A DNA stretch of 64,000 nucleotides from contig CBDIHI010000006.1 in NCBI GenBank assembly GCA_965279075.1, positions 1-64,000 of the forward strand, given 5' to 3'. The translations under genes and the position numbers were made by a program. This DNA is from SZAS-79 sp965279075 (GTDB lineage Bacteria; Pseudomonadota; Gammaproteobacteria; Burkholderiales; SG8-39). Shown here in pieces: positions 54,841 to 64,000 of the stretch; the first letter of the stretch is position 1; each line of letters begins with the position of its first letter. The notes beneath the pieces are model-generated. The model did not search any database. It was not told where the DNA came from and saw only the letters and a program-made list of their open reading frames with translations.

Positions 54841-56004
54841 CTACTGCTTCTCGGGCTGCGGTTTGGGGCGCTTGCCGACCACGACTGAAACTTCCAGCTC
54901 CTCCTGGCCGCGTCGCAGCCGGAGCCTGGCGCTCGAGCCGGGCTGGAGGGCTGCAACCAGCGTGAGCATGTTCTGGGGGTCGGTCACGGGGTTGCCCTCG
55001 ATGCCGAGCAGCACATCGCCCGGCTTTACGCCCGCCTTGTCGGCCGGTCCGCCGCGCAGCACGCCTGCGATGATCGCGCCTCGCGTGTCCTTGAGCTTGA
55101 ACGATTCTGCGAGCGCGGGGGTGATCTCCTGCACTTCGACCCCGATCCAGCCGCGGGTGACGCTGCCGGTCTTGATGATGGATTCCATGACCAGCCTGGC
55201 CGTCGACACGGGGATCGCGAAGCCGATGCCCATGGAGCCGCCCGAGCGCGAATAGATCGCGGTGTTGATCCCGATGAGGTTGCCGCTCGCGTCGACCAGG
55301 GCGCCGCCGGAATTGCCCGGGTTGATCGCAGCGTCGGTCTGGATGAAATTCTCGAAGGTGTTGATGCCCAGCTGGCTGCGCCCAAGTGCGCTGACGATAC
55401 CCGAAGTCACGGTCTGGCCTACGCCGAAGGGATTGCCGATCGCGAGCACCACGTCGCCGACGCGCAACGAGTCTGAAGACCCGAAAGTGATCGCAGGGAG
55501 TTGCTCGGCTTCGACCCGCAATACGGCGAGGTCGCTCTCGGAGTCGTTTCCCACCTGCTTGGCGAGGAGTTTGCGCCCGTCGGCCAGCAGAACCTCGATC
55601 TCGTCGGCGGCCTCGACTACGTGGCTGTTGGTGAGGATATAGCCCGATGCGCTCACGATGACCCCCGAACCGAGGCTGGAGGAGCGCTCCGCCTGGTCGC
55701 CGAACTGGTCGCCGAAAAAGCGCCGGAACAGCGGGTCGTTGAGCAGGGGGTTGCGCGGCGTGCGCACTTCCTTGCTGGTGAAGATGTTCACCACCGAAGG
55801 CGTCGCCTTGCGGACCGCGTCGTTGTAGGAGTTCGCCCTGTGGACGCCCGCCGCTTGGTCGGGCGCAGTTTGCACGGCGACCACGCCGCTGCCGGGAAAG
55901 GCCCCCCTTGCGGGCAGCCACTCGGGTTTGAGGGTCGAGACCACGAACAGAACGCCGAGGCATACGGTGGCTGTTTGCGCGAAAATGAGCCAGAGTCGAA
56001 ACAT
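54841..56004 (-). CDS. DegS-like inner-membrane serine protease
   Basis: 387 aa. N-terminal membrane anchor (about residues 5-23) rather than a cleaved signal, trypsin-like domain with catalytic His in TNSHVVEAAD, Asp in SESDLAVLRV, Ser in NPGNSGGALVD, and one C-terminal PDZ domain. This single-PDZ, anchored layout is that of DegS/HhoB-type proteases. In E. coli DegS triggers the sigma-E response; no RseA or RpoE is nearby, so that role is only analogical. Confidence 0.92.
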   Translation of the reverse strand: MFRLWLIFAQTATVCLGVLFVVSTLKPEWLPARGAFPGSGVVAVQTAPDQAAGVHRANSYNDAVRKATPSVVNIFTSKEVRTPRNPLLNDPLFRRFFGDQFGDQAERSSSLGSGVIVSASGYILTNSHVVEAADEIEVLLADGRKLLAKQVGNDSESDLAVLRVEAEQLPAITFGSSDSLRVGDVVLAIGNPFGVGQTVTSGIVSALGRSQLGINTFENFIQTDAAINPGNSGGALVDASGNLIGINTAIYSRSGGSMGIGFAIPVSTARLVMESIIKTGSVTRGWIGVEVQEITPALAESFKLKDTRGAIIAGVLRGGPADKAGVKPGDVLLGIEGNPVTDPQNMLTLVAALQPGSSARLRLRRGQEELEVSVVVGKRPKPQPEKQ

Positions 56005-56020
56005 TGGAAGAATCTAACAT

Positions 56021-56767
56021 ATGCGCCGCGACGAACTGAGCACCCATCTGGACCGGCTGCTCGAGCCGGGAAAATTCCGCGACTACTGCCCTAACGGCCT
56101 GCAGGTGGAGGGGCGGGACGAGGTCGGCGTGGTGGTAAGCGGGGTCTCTGCGAGCCTCGCCTTCCTGGAGGCGGCCCATGCCGCAGGCGCGGATGCGGTG
56201 TTCGTCCACCACGGGTACTTCTGGAAGAGCGACGACGCCCGGATCACCGGTCTGCGGCGTGCGCGGATCGGCTTCCTGATCGAGCACGCCATCAATCTCT
56301 ATGCGTACCACCTTCCCCTCGACGCGCATGCGACGCTCGGCAACAACGCCCAGCTTGCCCTGCGCCTCGGGATGCAGGAGGAGGGGCGCACAGGAGAGCA
56401 GGACCTCGTTTGCTTCGGCAGGCTCGCCCAGCCCTGCTCCCTTGACGATTTCGCCGTGCGCACGGGGCGGGCCTTGTCCCGCGCACCGCTCGCTGTCGGT
56501 GCGGGGAGCAAGCGGATCGAACGGGTCGCGTGGTGTACCGGGGGCGCGCAAGGCTACTTCGAGGCGGCGATCGGGCTGGGGATCGACGCCTACGTAACTG
56601 GCGAGATTTCGGAACAGCATGTGCACCTCGCCCGGGAATCGGGGGTCGCCTTCGTAGCCGCCGGGCATCACGCCACGGAGCGTTTCGGGGTCCAGGCCAT
56701 CGGCGAGCACCTGGCCACCGAACTCGGGCTCCGGCACCGGTTCATCGACGATCCGAACCCTGTCTGA
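56021..56767 (+). CDS. Nif3-like dinuclear metal center protein (YbgI family)
   Basis: 248 aa. Histidine/acidic metal ligands in VFVHHGYFWK, YHLPLDAH and AAGHHATERFG. The family is widely conserved, but its biochemical function is not established. Divergent from the DegS-like gene across 16 bases. Confidence 0.92.
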   Translation: MRRDELSTHLDRLLEPGKFRDYCPNGLQVEGRDEVGVVVSGVSASLAFLEAAHAAGADAVFVHHGYFWKSDDARITGLRRARIGFLIEHAINLYAYHLPLDAHATLGNNAQLALRLGMQEEGRTGEQDLVCFGRLAQPCSLDDFAVRTGRALSRAPLAVGAGSKRIERVAWCTGGAQGYFEAAIGLGIDAYVTGEISEQHVHLARESGVAFVAAGHHATERFGVQAIGEHLATELGLRHRFIDDPNPV

Positions 56768-56810
56768 AACCTGAAAAACCGCTCGGATTCAGTTAGTTAG
56801 GGTGAAAAAT

Positions 56811-56840
56811 TTGGCGTTTTCGGGGTCCCCCCGGTATAAT
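56811..56840 (+). promoter_or_regulatory. sigma-70-type promoter of petABC
   Basis: TTGGCG (56811-56816), 18-base spacer, perfect TATAAT (56835-56840), 47 bases before petA ATG. Confidence 0.75.
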
Positions 56841-56887
56841 CACGGGCTTCTCCGGATCATTCATTCACTCCCAGCGGGGTTCCTTCG

Positions 56888-57481
56888 ATGAGTCAACAGG
56901 AAAAAGTCGACAAGGCTCGACGCAATCTGGTCGTCGCAACCAGCGTCGCAGGCGGCCTTGCCTCGGTCGGCGTTGCCGTCCCATTCGCAGCGAGCTGGAT
57001 GCCATCCGAGCGCGCGAAGGCTGCGGGCGCCCCTGTCGAAGCCGACATCAGCCGGCTCGCCCCTGGCGAGATGCAGGTGGTGGAATGGCGCGGCAAGCCG
57101 GTCTGGATCCTGCGCCGCACGAAGGAAATGCTCGAAGGCATCAAGAAGAGCAACTCCATGGTCTCGGACCCGAAATCGGAAGTCCCCCAGCAGCCCGAGT
57201 ACGCGAAGAACGAGTTCCGCTCGATCAAGGACGAGTATGCCGTCCTCGAGGGCGTGTGCACCCACCTCGGCTGCTCGCCGCAGTTGAAGCCCCTTGAGGC
57301 GCGCGCCGAAATGGGCGAGAGCTGGGAGGGCGGGTTCTACTGCCCCTGCCACGGCTCGAAGTTCGACCTCGCCGGGCGTGTCTACAAGGGATCGCCCGCG
57401 CCGATCAACCTGCCGGTCCCGCCGTACACGTTCGTGTCCGACGGGACGATCCTGATCGGCGACGACAAGAAGGGGGCGTAA
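56888..57481 (+). CDS. petA: ubiquinol-cytochrome c reductase Rieske iron-sulfur subunit
   Basis: 197 aa. N-terminal Tat-type signal anchor (KARRNLVVATSVAGGLAS). The [2Fe-2S] ligands are in CTHLGCSPQ and CPCHGSKFD, including the disulfide cysteines. Rieske subunit of the bc1 complex; likely exported by the Tat system encoded at 46-47.5 kb. Confidence 0.97.
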   Translation: MSQQEKVDKARRNLVVATSVAGGLASVGVAVPFAASWMPSERAKAAGAPVEADISRLAPGEMQVVEWRGKPVWILRRTKEMLEGIKKSNSMVSDPKSEVPQQPEYAKNEFRSIKDEYAVLEGVCTHLGCSPQLKPLEARAEMGESWEGGFYCPCHGSKFDLAGRVYKGSPAPINLPVPPYTFVSDGTILIGDDKKGA

Positions 57482-57484
57482 GCC

Positions 57485-58759
57485 ATGGCGACACCGATTG
57501 CTGCAGTCTGGAACTGGATCGACGAGCGCATGCCCACGCTCGGCGAGGAGTACCGCAAGCACATGTCCGAGTATTACGCGCCGAAGAACTTCAACTTCTG
57601 GTACTACTTCGGCGCGATGTCGATGCTGGTGCTGGTCATCCAGATCGTGTCCGGCATCTTCCTGACGATGAACTACAAGCCCGATGCGAACCTCGCGTTC
57701 GGGTCCGTCGAGTACATCATGCGGGACGTCCCGGGCGGCTGGCTGATCCGTTACATCCACTCCACCGGCGCCTCGATGTTCTTCATCGTGGTCTACCTCC
57801 ACATGTTCCGCGCCCTGCTGTACGGCTCGTACAAGAAGCCGCGCGAGCTGGTCTGGATCTTCGGCGTGATCATCTACCTGTGCTTGATGGCCGAGGCGTT
57901 CTTCGGGTACCTGCTTCCCTGGGGACAGATGTCCTACTGGGGCGCGCAGGTGATCGTGAACCTGTTCAGTTCCGTGCCTTTCATCGGCCCGGACCTGTCG
58001 ATCCTGATCCGCGGCGACTACGTGGTTTCGGACGCGACCCTGAACCGGTTCTTCGCGCTGCACGTGATCGCGGTCCCGCTGGTGCTGATCGGGCTGGTCG
58101 CGGCGCATATCCTCGCTCTGCACGACGTCGGTTCGAACAACCCCGACGGCATCGAGATCAAGAAGCACAAGGACGCCAACGGCAGGCCGCTGGACGGCAT
58201 CCCGTTCCACCCGTACTACACGGTCAAGGACGCGGCCGGCGCGGTCGTGTTCCTCGCGGTGTTCTGCACGATCCTGTTCTTCGTGCCGGAGATGGGCGGC
58301 TACTTCCTCGAATACAACAACTTCATCCCCGCGGACCCGCTGAAGACGCCGCAGCACATCGCGCCGGTCTGGTACTTCACGCCGTACTACTCGATCCTGC
58401 GCGCGGTGCCGCCGCTGTTCAATTCGCAGTTCCCGGGCGTAATGGCGATGGGCCTGGCGACGATGATCCTGTTCCTGCTGCCCTGGCTCGACCGGGACCC
58501 CGTGAAGTCGATCCGCTATCGCGGCGGGTATTTCAAGACCGCGCTGGCGGTCTTTGTTGTGACCTTCCTCATCCTCGGCTACCTCGGTACCGAGCCGACG
58601 AACGTTTGGGGCCAGTTCGGTGCCTGGATGGGCAACGCCGACCGCGCCACCGTGGCCGCGAGGGTCTTCACGCTGATCTACTTCGCGTTCTTCATCCTGA
58701 TGCCGTGGTACACGGCGATGGACAAATCCAAGCCGGTCCCGGACCGGGTCACGATGTGA
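57485..58759 (+). CDS. petB: ubiquinol-cytochrome c reductase cytochrome b subunit
   Basis: 424 aa, full-length cytochrome b with eight membrane helices. Heme histidines are in IRYIHSTGASMFFIVVYLHM and FFALHVIAVPLVLIGLVAAH; the Qo-site motif PEW appears here as PEMGG-type sequence (FVPEMGGYF), with the end near FVVTFLILGYLG. Three bases after petA. Confidence 0.96.
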   Translation: MATPIAAVWNWIDERMPTLGEEYRKHMSEYYAPKNFNFWYYFGAMSMLVLVIQIVSGIFLTMNYKPDANLAFGSVEYIMRDVPGGWLIRYIHSTGASMFFIVVYLHMFRALLYGSYKKPRELVWIFGVIIYLCLMAEAFFGYLLPWGQMSYWGAQVIVNLFSSVPFIGPDLSILIRGDYVVSDATLNRFFALHVIAVPLVLIGLVAAHILALHDVGSNNPDGIEIKKHKDANGRPLDGIPFHPYYTVKDAAGAVVFLAVFCTILFFVPEMGGYFLEYNNFIPADPLKTPQHIAPVWYFTPYYSILRAVPPLFNSQFPGVMAMGLATMILFLLPWLDRDPVKSIRYRGGYFKTALAVFVVTFLILGYLGTEPTNVWGQFGAWMGNADRATVAARVFTLIYFAFFILMPWYTAMDKSKPVPDRVTM

Positions 58760-58776
58760 GCCGGGAGACGACAACC

Positions 58777-59523
58777 ATGAAGAAGCTGCTCATTTCCCTG
58801 CTGTTCGTCCCGCTCGCGGGCCTGGTCGCGGCGCCAGCCGCCGTCGCCTCGGAAGCCGGCTATCGCCTGGACCATGCGCCGATCGACTCGAAGGACGTCG
58901 TCAGCCTGCAGGCCGGCGCGCGCACCTTCGCGAACTACTGCATGAACTGTCACGGCGCCCAGTTCGTGCGCTACAACCGCCTGACCGACATCGGCCTGAC
59001 GGAAGCGCAGATCAAGGACAACCTGATGTTCGCCAGCGACAAGGTCGGCGACACGATGAAGTCCGCGCTGACGGTCAAGGACGGCAAGACCTGGTTCGGC
59101 GTCGCGCCTCCCGACTTGTCGGTGATTGCGCGCTCCCGCGGCAGCGACTGGCTCTACACCTACCTGCGCACGTTCTATCGCGACCCGGGCACCGCGTCCG
59201 GGTGGAACAACGCCGTGTTCCCGAACGTCGGCATGCCGCATGCGCTGTGGACCCTGCAGGGCGAGCGCGGCATGGAAGTCGTGCATGCCAAGGAGGGCGG
59301 GCATGATGCCGGCGAGGTCAAGTGGACACAGATCTCCGAGGGGCGCATGAGCGCCACGCAGTACGACACGACGGTACGCGATCTCGTCAACTACCTCACC
59401 TGGATGGGCGAGCCCTCGGCCAACGCGCGCAAGAAGATCGGCGTGGTGGTGCTGTACGTGCTGGGCGTGCTCTTCGTGCTCGCCTATGCGATGAAGAGCC
59501 AGTTCTGGAAGGACGTGCATTGA
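58777..59523 (+). CDS. petC: ubiquinol-cytochrome c reductase cytochrome c1 subunit
   Basis: 248 aa from the ATG at 58777. Signal peptide, heme c motif CMNCH near residue 57, and a C-terminal membrane anchor (GVVVLYVLGVLFVLAYAM). The upstream in-frame reading is a shadow of petB. Confidence 0.96.
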   Translation: MKKLLISLLFVPLAGLVAAPAAVASEAGYRLDHAPIDSKDVVSLQAGARTFANYCMNCHGAQFVRYNRLTDIGLTEAQIKDNLMFASDKVGDTMKSALTVKDGKTWFGVAPPDLSVIARSRGSDWLYTYLRTFYRDPGTASGWNNAVFPNVGMPHALWTLQGERGMEVVHAKEGGHDAGEVKWTQISEGRMSATQYDTTVRDLVNYLTWMGEPSANARKKIGVVVLYVLGVLFVLAYAMKSQFWKDVH

Positions 59524-59575
59524 TCCGGAGGCCCGACTTCCTCCTGAACATTTCCCACGCCATCACCAGTTTCAG

Positions 59576-59604
59576 AGCCGGACGGGCAGCCCGTCCGGCT
59601 TTTT
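59576..59604 (+). terminator. intrinsic terminator after petC
   Basis: Two perfect 12-base arms (AGCCGGACGGGC and its complement) around a single A, followed by TTTTT. Ends the petABC transcript 20 bases before sspA. Confidence 0.92.
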
Positions 59605-59623
59605 ACTCTAAGGCCCGCGAATC

Positions 59624-60223
59624 ATGATGCAACTTTATTCCGGCACCACCTGCCCGTTCAGCCATCGCTGCCGCTTCGTGCTGTACGAGAAGGGCATGGA
59701 CTTCCAGGTCATCGACGTGGACATGTACAACAAGCCGGAGGACATCGCCGTCATGAACCCGTACAACCGGCTGCCGGTGCTGGTTGAGCGCGACCTCGTG
59801 CTGTACGAGTCGAACATCATCAACGAGTACATCGACGAGCGTTTCCCTCACCCGCAGCTGATGCCGGCGGACCCGGTCATGCGGGCCCGGGCACGCCTGA
59901 TGCTGTTCAATATGGAAGTCGAGCTTTTCTCGCAGATCGAGGCGATCGAGTCGGGCAAGGAAAAGCAGGTCGAGCGCGCGCGTGCCCACATCACCGACCG
60001 CCTGACCGAGCTCGCGCCGATCTTCACCCGCACCAAGCACATGCTGGGCGACGACTTCACGATGCTGGACGTGGCGATCGCGCCGCTGCTCTGGCGGCTG
60101 GACCACTATGGCATCCGCCTCGGCAAGCCTGCGGCGCCCCTGATGAAGTATGCCGAGCGGATATTCTCGCGGCCGGCGTTCATCGAGGCGCTCACGCCTT
60201 CCGAGAAGGTCATGCGCAAGTAA
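59624..60223 (+). CDS. sspA: stringent starvation protein A (GST-fold)
   Basis: 199 aa glutathione-S-transferase-like RNA polymerase-associated regulator. Starts MMQLYSGTTCPFSHRCRFVL; family-specific NRLPVLVERDLVLYES and CVS-like C-terminal domain. Located between petC and sspB, as is standard. Confidence 0.95.
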   Translation: MMQLYSGTTCPFSHRCRFVLYEKGMDFQVIDVDMYNKPEDIAVMNPYNRLPVLVERDLVLYESNIINEYIDERFPHPQLMPADPVMRARARLMLFNMEVELFSQIEAIESGKEKQVERARAHITDRLTELAPIFTRTKHMLGDDFTMLDVAIAPLLWRLDHYGIRLGKPAAPLMKYAERIFSRPAFIEALTPSEKVMRK

Positions 60224-60249
60224 CCCCGGCCTTTACCGAGGCGATCGAG

Positions 60250-60693
60250 ATGTCCACCAGCGAAATCCCGACCAAGCCCTACCTCCTGCGCGCCCTGTAC
60301 GAGTGGTGCGTGGACAATGGCTACACGCCGCACCTTGCGGTAAAGGTCGATTCGCGCACCCAGGTCCCGCCGGAATACGTGAAGAGCGGCGAAATCACGC
60401 TGAACATCGGCCCGACCGCCGTGCACAAGCTGCAGATCGGCAATGACCTGGTCGAGTTTTCGGCACGTTTCGGCGGCATCGCGCGGCAGATCTCGGTCCC
60501 CGTGACCAACGTCTACGCAATCTATGGGCGCGAGACCGGGCACGGCATGACGTTCGACGTAGACTCGGCCAAGCCTGTGGTGCAGGCCCTCGCCGAAACC
60601 GAAACCCCGGCACCTTCCCGGACCGATGACCTTCCGCCGGAACCCCCGCGTCCCGCAGCCGGCGGGCGCCCGGCCCTGCGCCGCGTCAAGTAG
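60250..60693 (+). CDS. sspB: ClpXP protease specificity-enhancing factor SspB
   Basis: 147 aa. Conserved PYLLRALYEWCVDNGYTPHL start and substrate-binding groove region, with a variable Pro-rich tail ending in ALRRVK, the ClpX-binding (XB) peptide. Confidence 0.95.
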   Translation: MSTSEIPTKPYLLRALYEWCVDNGYTPHLAVKVDSRTQVPPEYVKSGEITLNIGPTAVHKLQIGNDLVEFSARFGGIARQISVPVTNVYAIYGRETGHGMTFDVDSAKPVVQALAETETPAPSRTDDLPPEPPRPAAGGRPALRRVK

Positions 60694-60708
60694 GCGGATC
60701 CTGCCGCT

Positions 60709-61653
60709 TCACAACTGGTAGTCGCTGCCCGTTTCGCCGGTGACCGCCTGTTCGACCGATTTCCGCGCCAGGTGGGGCGCGAACAGTTCGATGAACTCGT
60801 ACGTGTAGCCGCGCAGCCATGCGCCGCGGCGGATCCCCAGACGCGTAGTGCTCGATTCGAAGAGGTGTGACGCGTCAATTGCGCGCAGTGTGCGGTCGCG
60901 CGCCGGGTCGAACGCCATCTTCGCCATGATGCCGATCCCCAGGCCCAGCTCCACATAGGTCTTGATCACGTCCGCATCCAGCGCCGAAAGCACGATGTCC
61001 GGCGAAAGGCCGCGCGACTCGAAGGCCTTGTTCACCAGCGAGCGGCCGGCGAACGCGAAGTCGTAGGTGATGACCGGGTAGCGGGTCACCGCTTCGAGCG
61101 TGAGCGGCTGCATCTTCAGGAGCGGATGTCGCGGCGGCACGACGATGCAGCGGTTCCACTGGTAGCAGGGCAGGGAAACCAGTTCCGCATAGGCCGAGAT
61201 CGACTCGGTCGCGATGGCGATGTCCGCATCCCCGGCGAGCACCTGCTCGCAGATCTGGGTGGGGTTGCCCTGCTGGATCGACAACTGCACACCCGGATAC
61301 TTCTGCTTGAAGGCCGCGACGACCCGCGGCAGCGCATACCGGGCCTGCGTGTGGGTGGTCGCGATCCTCAGGCTGCCTGAGGCTTCGTTGGCGTACTCGT
61401 CCCCGGCCCGCTTCAGGTTGGCCGCCTCGTTCAGGATCCTTTCCGCGATCGCCAGTACGGCCCGGCCAGGCTCGGTCACCGCCACCACCCGCTTGCCGTG
61501 CCGTTCGAAGATTTCCACGCCGAGCTCGTCCTCAAGGAGGCGGATCTGCTTGCTGACCCCCGGCTGGGAGGTGTGGAGGACATCGGCCGCCGTGGACACG
61601 TTGAGGCCCTGTCGGGCCACTTCCACCGCGTACTTCAATTGCTGGAGTTTCAT
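60709..61653 (-). CDS. cysB: LysR-family regulator CysB
   Basis: 314 aa. N-terminal winged helix-turn-helix (MKLQQLKYAVEVARQGLNVS) and CysB-specific effector domain (RYPVITYDFAFAGRSLVNKA). Activates sulfur assimilation in response to N-acetylserine in enteric bacteria. Divergent from cysI, its likely target, and convergent with sspB. Confidence 0.95.
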   Translation of the reverse strand: MKLQQLKYAVEVARQGLNVSTAADVLHTSQPGVSKQIRLLEDELGVEIFERHGKRVVAVTEPGRAVLAIAERILNEAANLKRAGDEYANEASGSLRIATTHTQARYALPRVVAAFKQKYPGVQLSIQQGNPTQICEQVLAGDADIAIATESISAYAELVSLPCYQWNRCIVVPPRHPLLKMQPLTLEAVTRYPVITYDFAFAGRSLVNKAFESRGLSPDIVLSALDADVIKTYVELGLGIGIMAKMAFDPARDRTLRAIDASHLFESSTTRLGIRRGAWLRGYTYEFIELFAPHLARKSVEQAVTGETGSDYQL

Positions 61654-61672
61654 TGCGACTTTAATATCTAAT

Positions 61673-61690
61673 AGTTATATAAGAGTAACT
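61673..61690. promoter_or_regulatory. candidate CysB-binding site in the cysB/cysI intergenic region
   Basis: AGTTA-N8-TAACT dyad inside an AT-rich stretch (61660-61715). Fits the T-N11-A LysR-type box. The dyad lies 20 bases upstream of cysB and about 70 bases upstream of cysI, so one site could serve both. Confidence 0.5.
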
Positions 61691-61758
61691 TAATAGTCTT
61701 TTGAGATCTATACGCCGAAGCATACCATCCCCAGCCTTGAATCCCGGCTAATAGCGGC

Positions 61759-63462
<1,704 letters not shown>

Positions 63463-63837
63463 GGGCGAGCGGCTGGTGCCGCTCGCGCAGTGGGACGGCG
63501 AACCGTCGGTGCTACTGGGACCGGCGGACGACCCCGCGGCGCTTCAGGGACGCCTTGGCGGGCTTTCCGTCATTGCCGTCGAGTTTCCCCAGTTCACCGA
63601 CGGCCGCGGTTATTCGATCGCGCGCCTGCTGCGCGAGCGCTACGGGTACGCGGGCGAGCTGCGCGCGGTGGGTGAAGTCCTGCGCGACAACCTCTTCTAC
63701 CTCTCGCGCTGCGGGTTCGACGCGTTTGCGCTGAGCGACCCGTCTGGCGCCGAAGCGCTGGAGGGCCTCGCCGATTTCAGCGAGGGGTACCAGGCCTCGG
63801 TCGAGCGCCCCCAGCCCCTTTTCCGGCGAAGGTTCGC

Positions 63838-64000
63838 GTGAACCACGCCCTTCAACTGGAGCGCAGCGACATGGCCCTCGTACGGTTCGAATTCGGCAGC
63901 GTGCCGCACGAACTGGCGTTGCCGCCCGGCAAGGTCGTGGTCGCCATCGATGGCCTCGAGCGGGCCGGCTTCGAGTACCAGGCGTTCAAGGAGATGCGCA
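63838..64000 (+). CDS. unidentified gene, 3' truncated by the window edge
   Basis: GTG start overlapping the DUF934 stop (GTGA). The 54 visible residues (VNHALQLERSDMALVRFEFG on) do not resemble the PAPS reductase (CysH) that often follows here, and I do not recognise the family. An in-frame ATG 33 bases later (MALVRFEF) is an alternative start. Presumably cotranscribed with cysI. Confidence 0.55.
   Translation, partial: MNHALQLERSDMALVRFEFGSVPHELALPPGKVVVAIDGLERAGFEYQAFKEMR

Noticed and set aside
63838..64000. cysH assignment for the last partial gene
   Set aside because: Expected by position, but the visible residues do not resemble the CysH N-terminus.

Overview
The window reads as an ordinary chromosomal segment of a GC-rich betaproteobacterium. 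The evidence is gene content and order: kefB/kdsD-kdsC-lptCAB-rpoN-hpf-ptsN-hprK, mlaFEDACB-yadGH-ibaG-murA-hisGDCBHAFIE-hinT-tatABC, petABC-sspAB, and cysB facing cysI-DUF934. All of these are characteristic of Betaproteobacteria. I cannot fix the order or genus from sequence alone. I see no rRNA, tRNA, CRISPR array, insertion sequence, integrase or phage gene. Coding density is very high, and no gene-free stretch exceeds about 220 bases.

Layout. (1) 1-8.9 kb: envelope and regulation genes on the minus strand (KDO synthesis, LPS transport, sigma-54, ribosome hibernation, PTS-Ntr), with a divergent KefB-type antiporter. (2) 8.9-31.7 kb: an MSHA-like type IV pilus locus, almost entirely on the minus strand. 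It has a glycosyltransferase of the PglL/O-antigen ligase type, a major prepilin with its own sigma-54 promoter and terminator, two minor-pilin-like proteins, MshK/J/I/G/E/N/L/M-like assembly proteins, a class III adenylate cyclase, an NtrC-type response regulator, a membrane histidine kinase on the opposite strand, and an ABC-2 exporter whose ATPase and permease lie at opposite ends of the locus. (3) 31.8-37.4 kb: Mla phospholipid transport and a second ABC-2 exporter. (4) 37.5-47.5 kb: ibaG, murA, the complete his biosynthesis run, hinT and the Tat translocase. (5) 47.5-54.8 kb: a branched-chain-amino-acid-type ABC importer plus an alpha/beta hydrolase, with a near-perfect sigma-54 promoter and an adjacent PAS/AAA+ sigma-54 activator. 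(6) 54.8-64 kb: DegS-like protease, Nif3-like protein, the bc1 complex, SspA/SspB, CysB and assimilatory sulfite reductase; the last gene runs off the window.

How the parts connect. rpoN itself is in the window, and the two clearest promoters I can read by eye are both of the -24/-12 type: one in front of the major prepilin gene and one in front of the ABC importer. Each lies in a neighbourhood that encodes a sigma-54 activator. The pilus locus therefore looks like a self-contained regulated module: a membrane kinase (13.2 kb) and NtrC-type regulator (30 kb) at its two ends, a predicted cyclic-di-GMP-binding extension ATPase, a cAMP-producing cyclase in the assembly operon, and a pilin glycosylation candidate beside the pilin. 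This is the most interesting system in the window. Its parts belong to known families, but this combination is one I cannot name as a described system.
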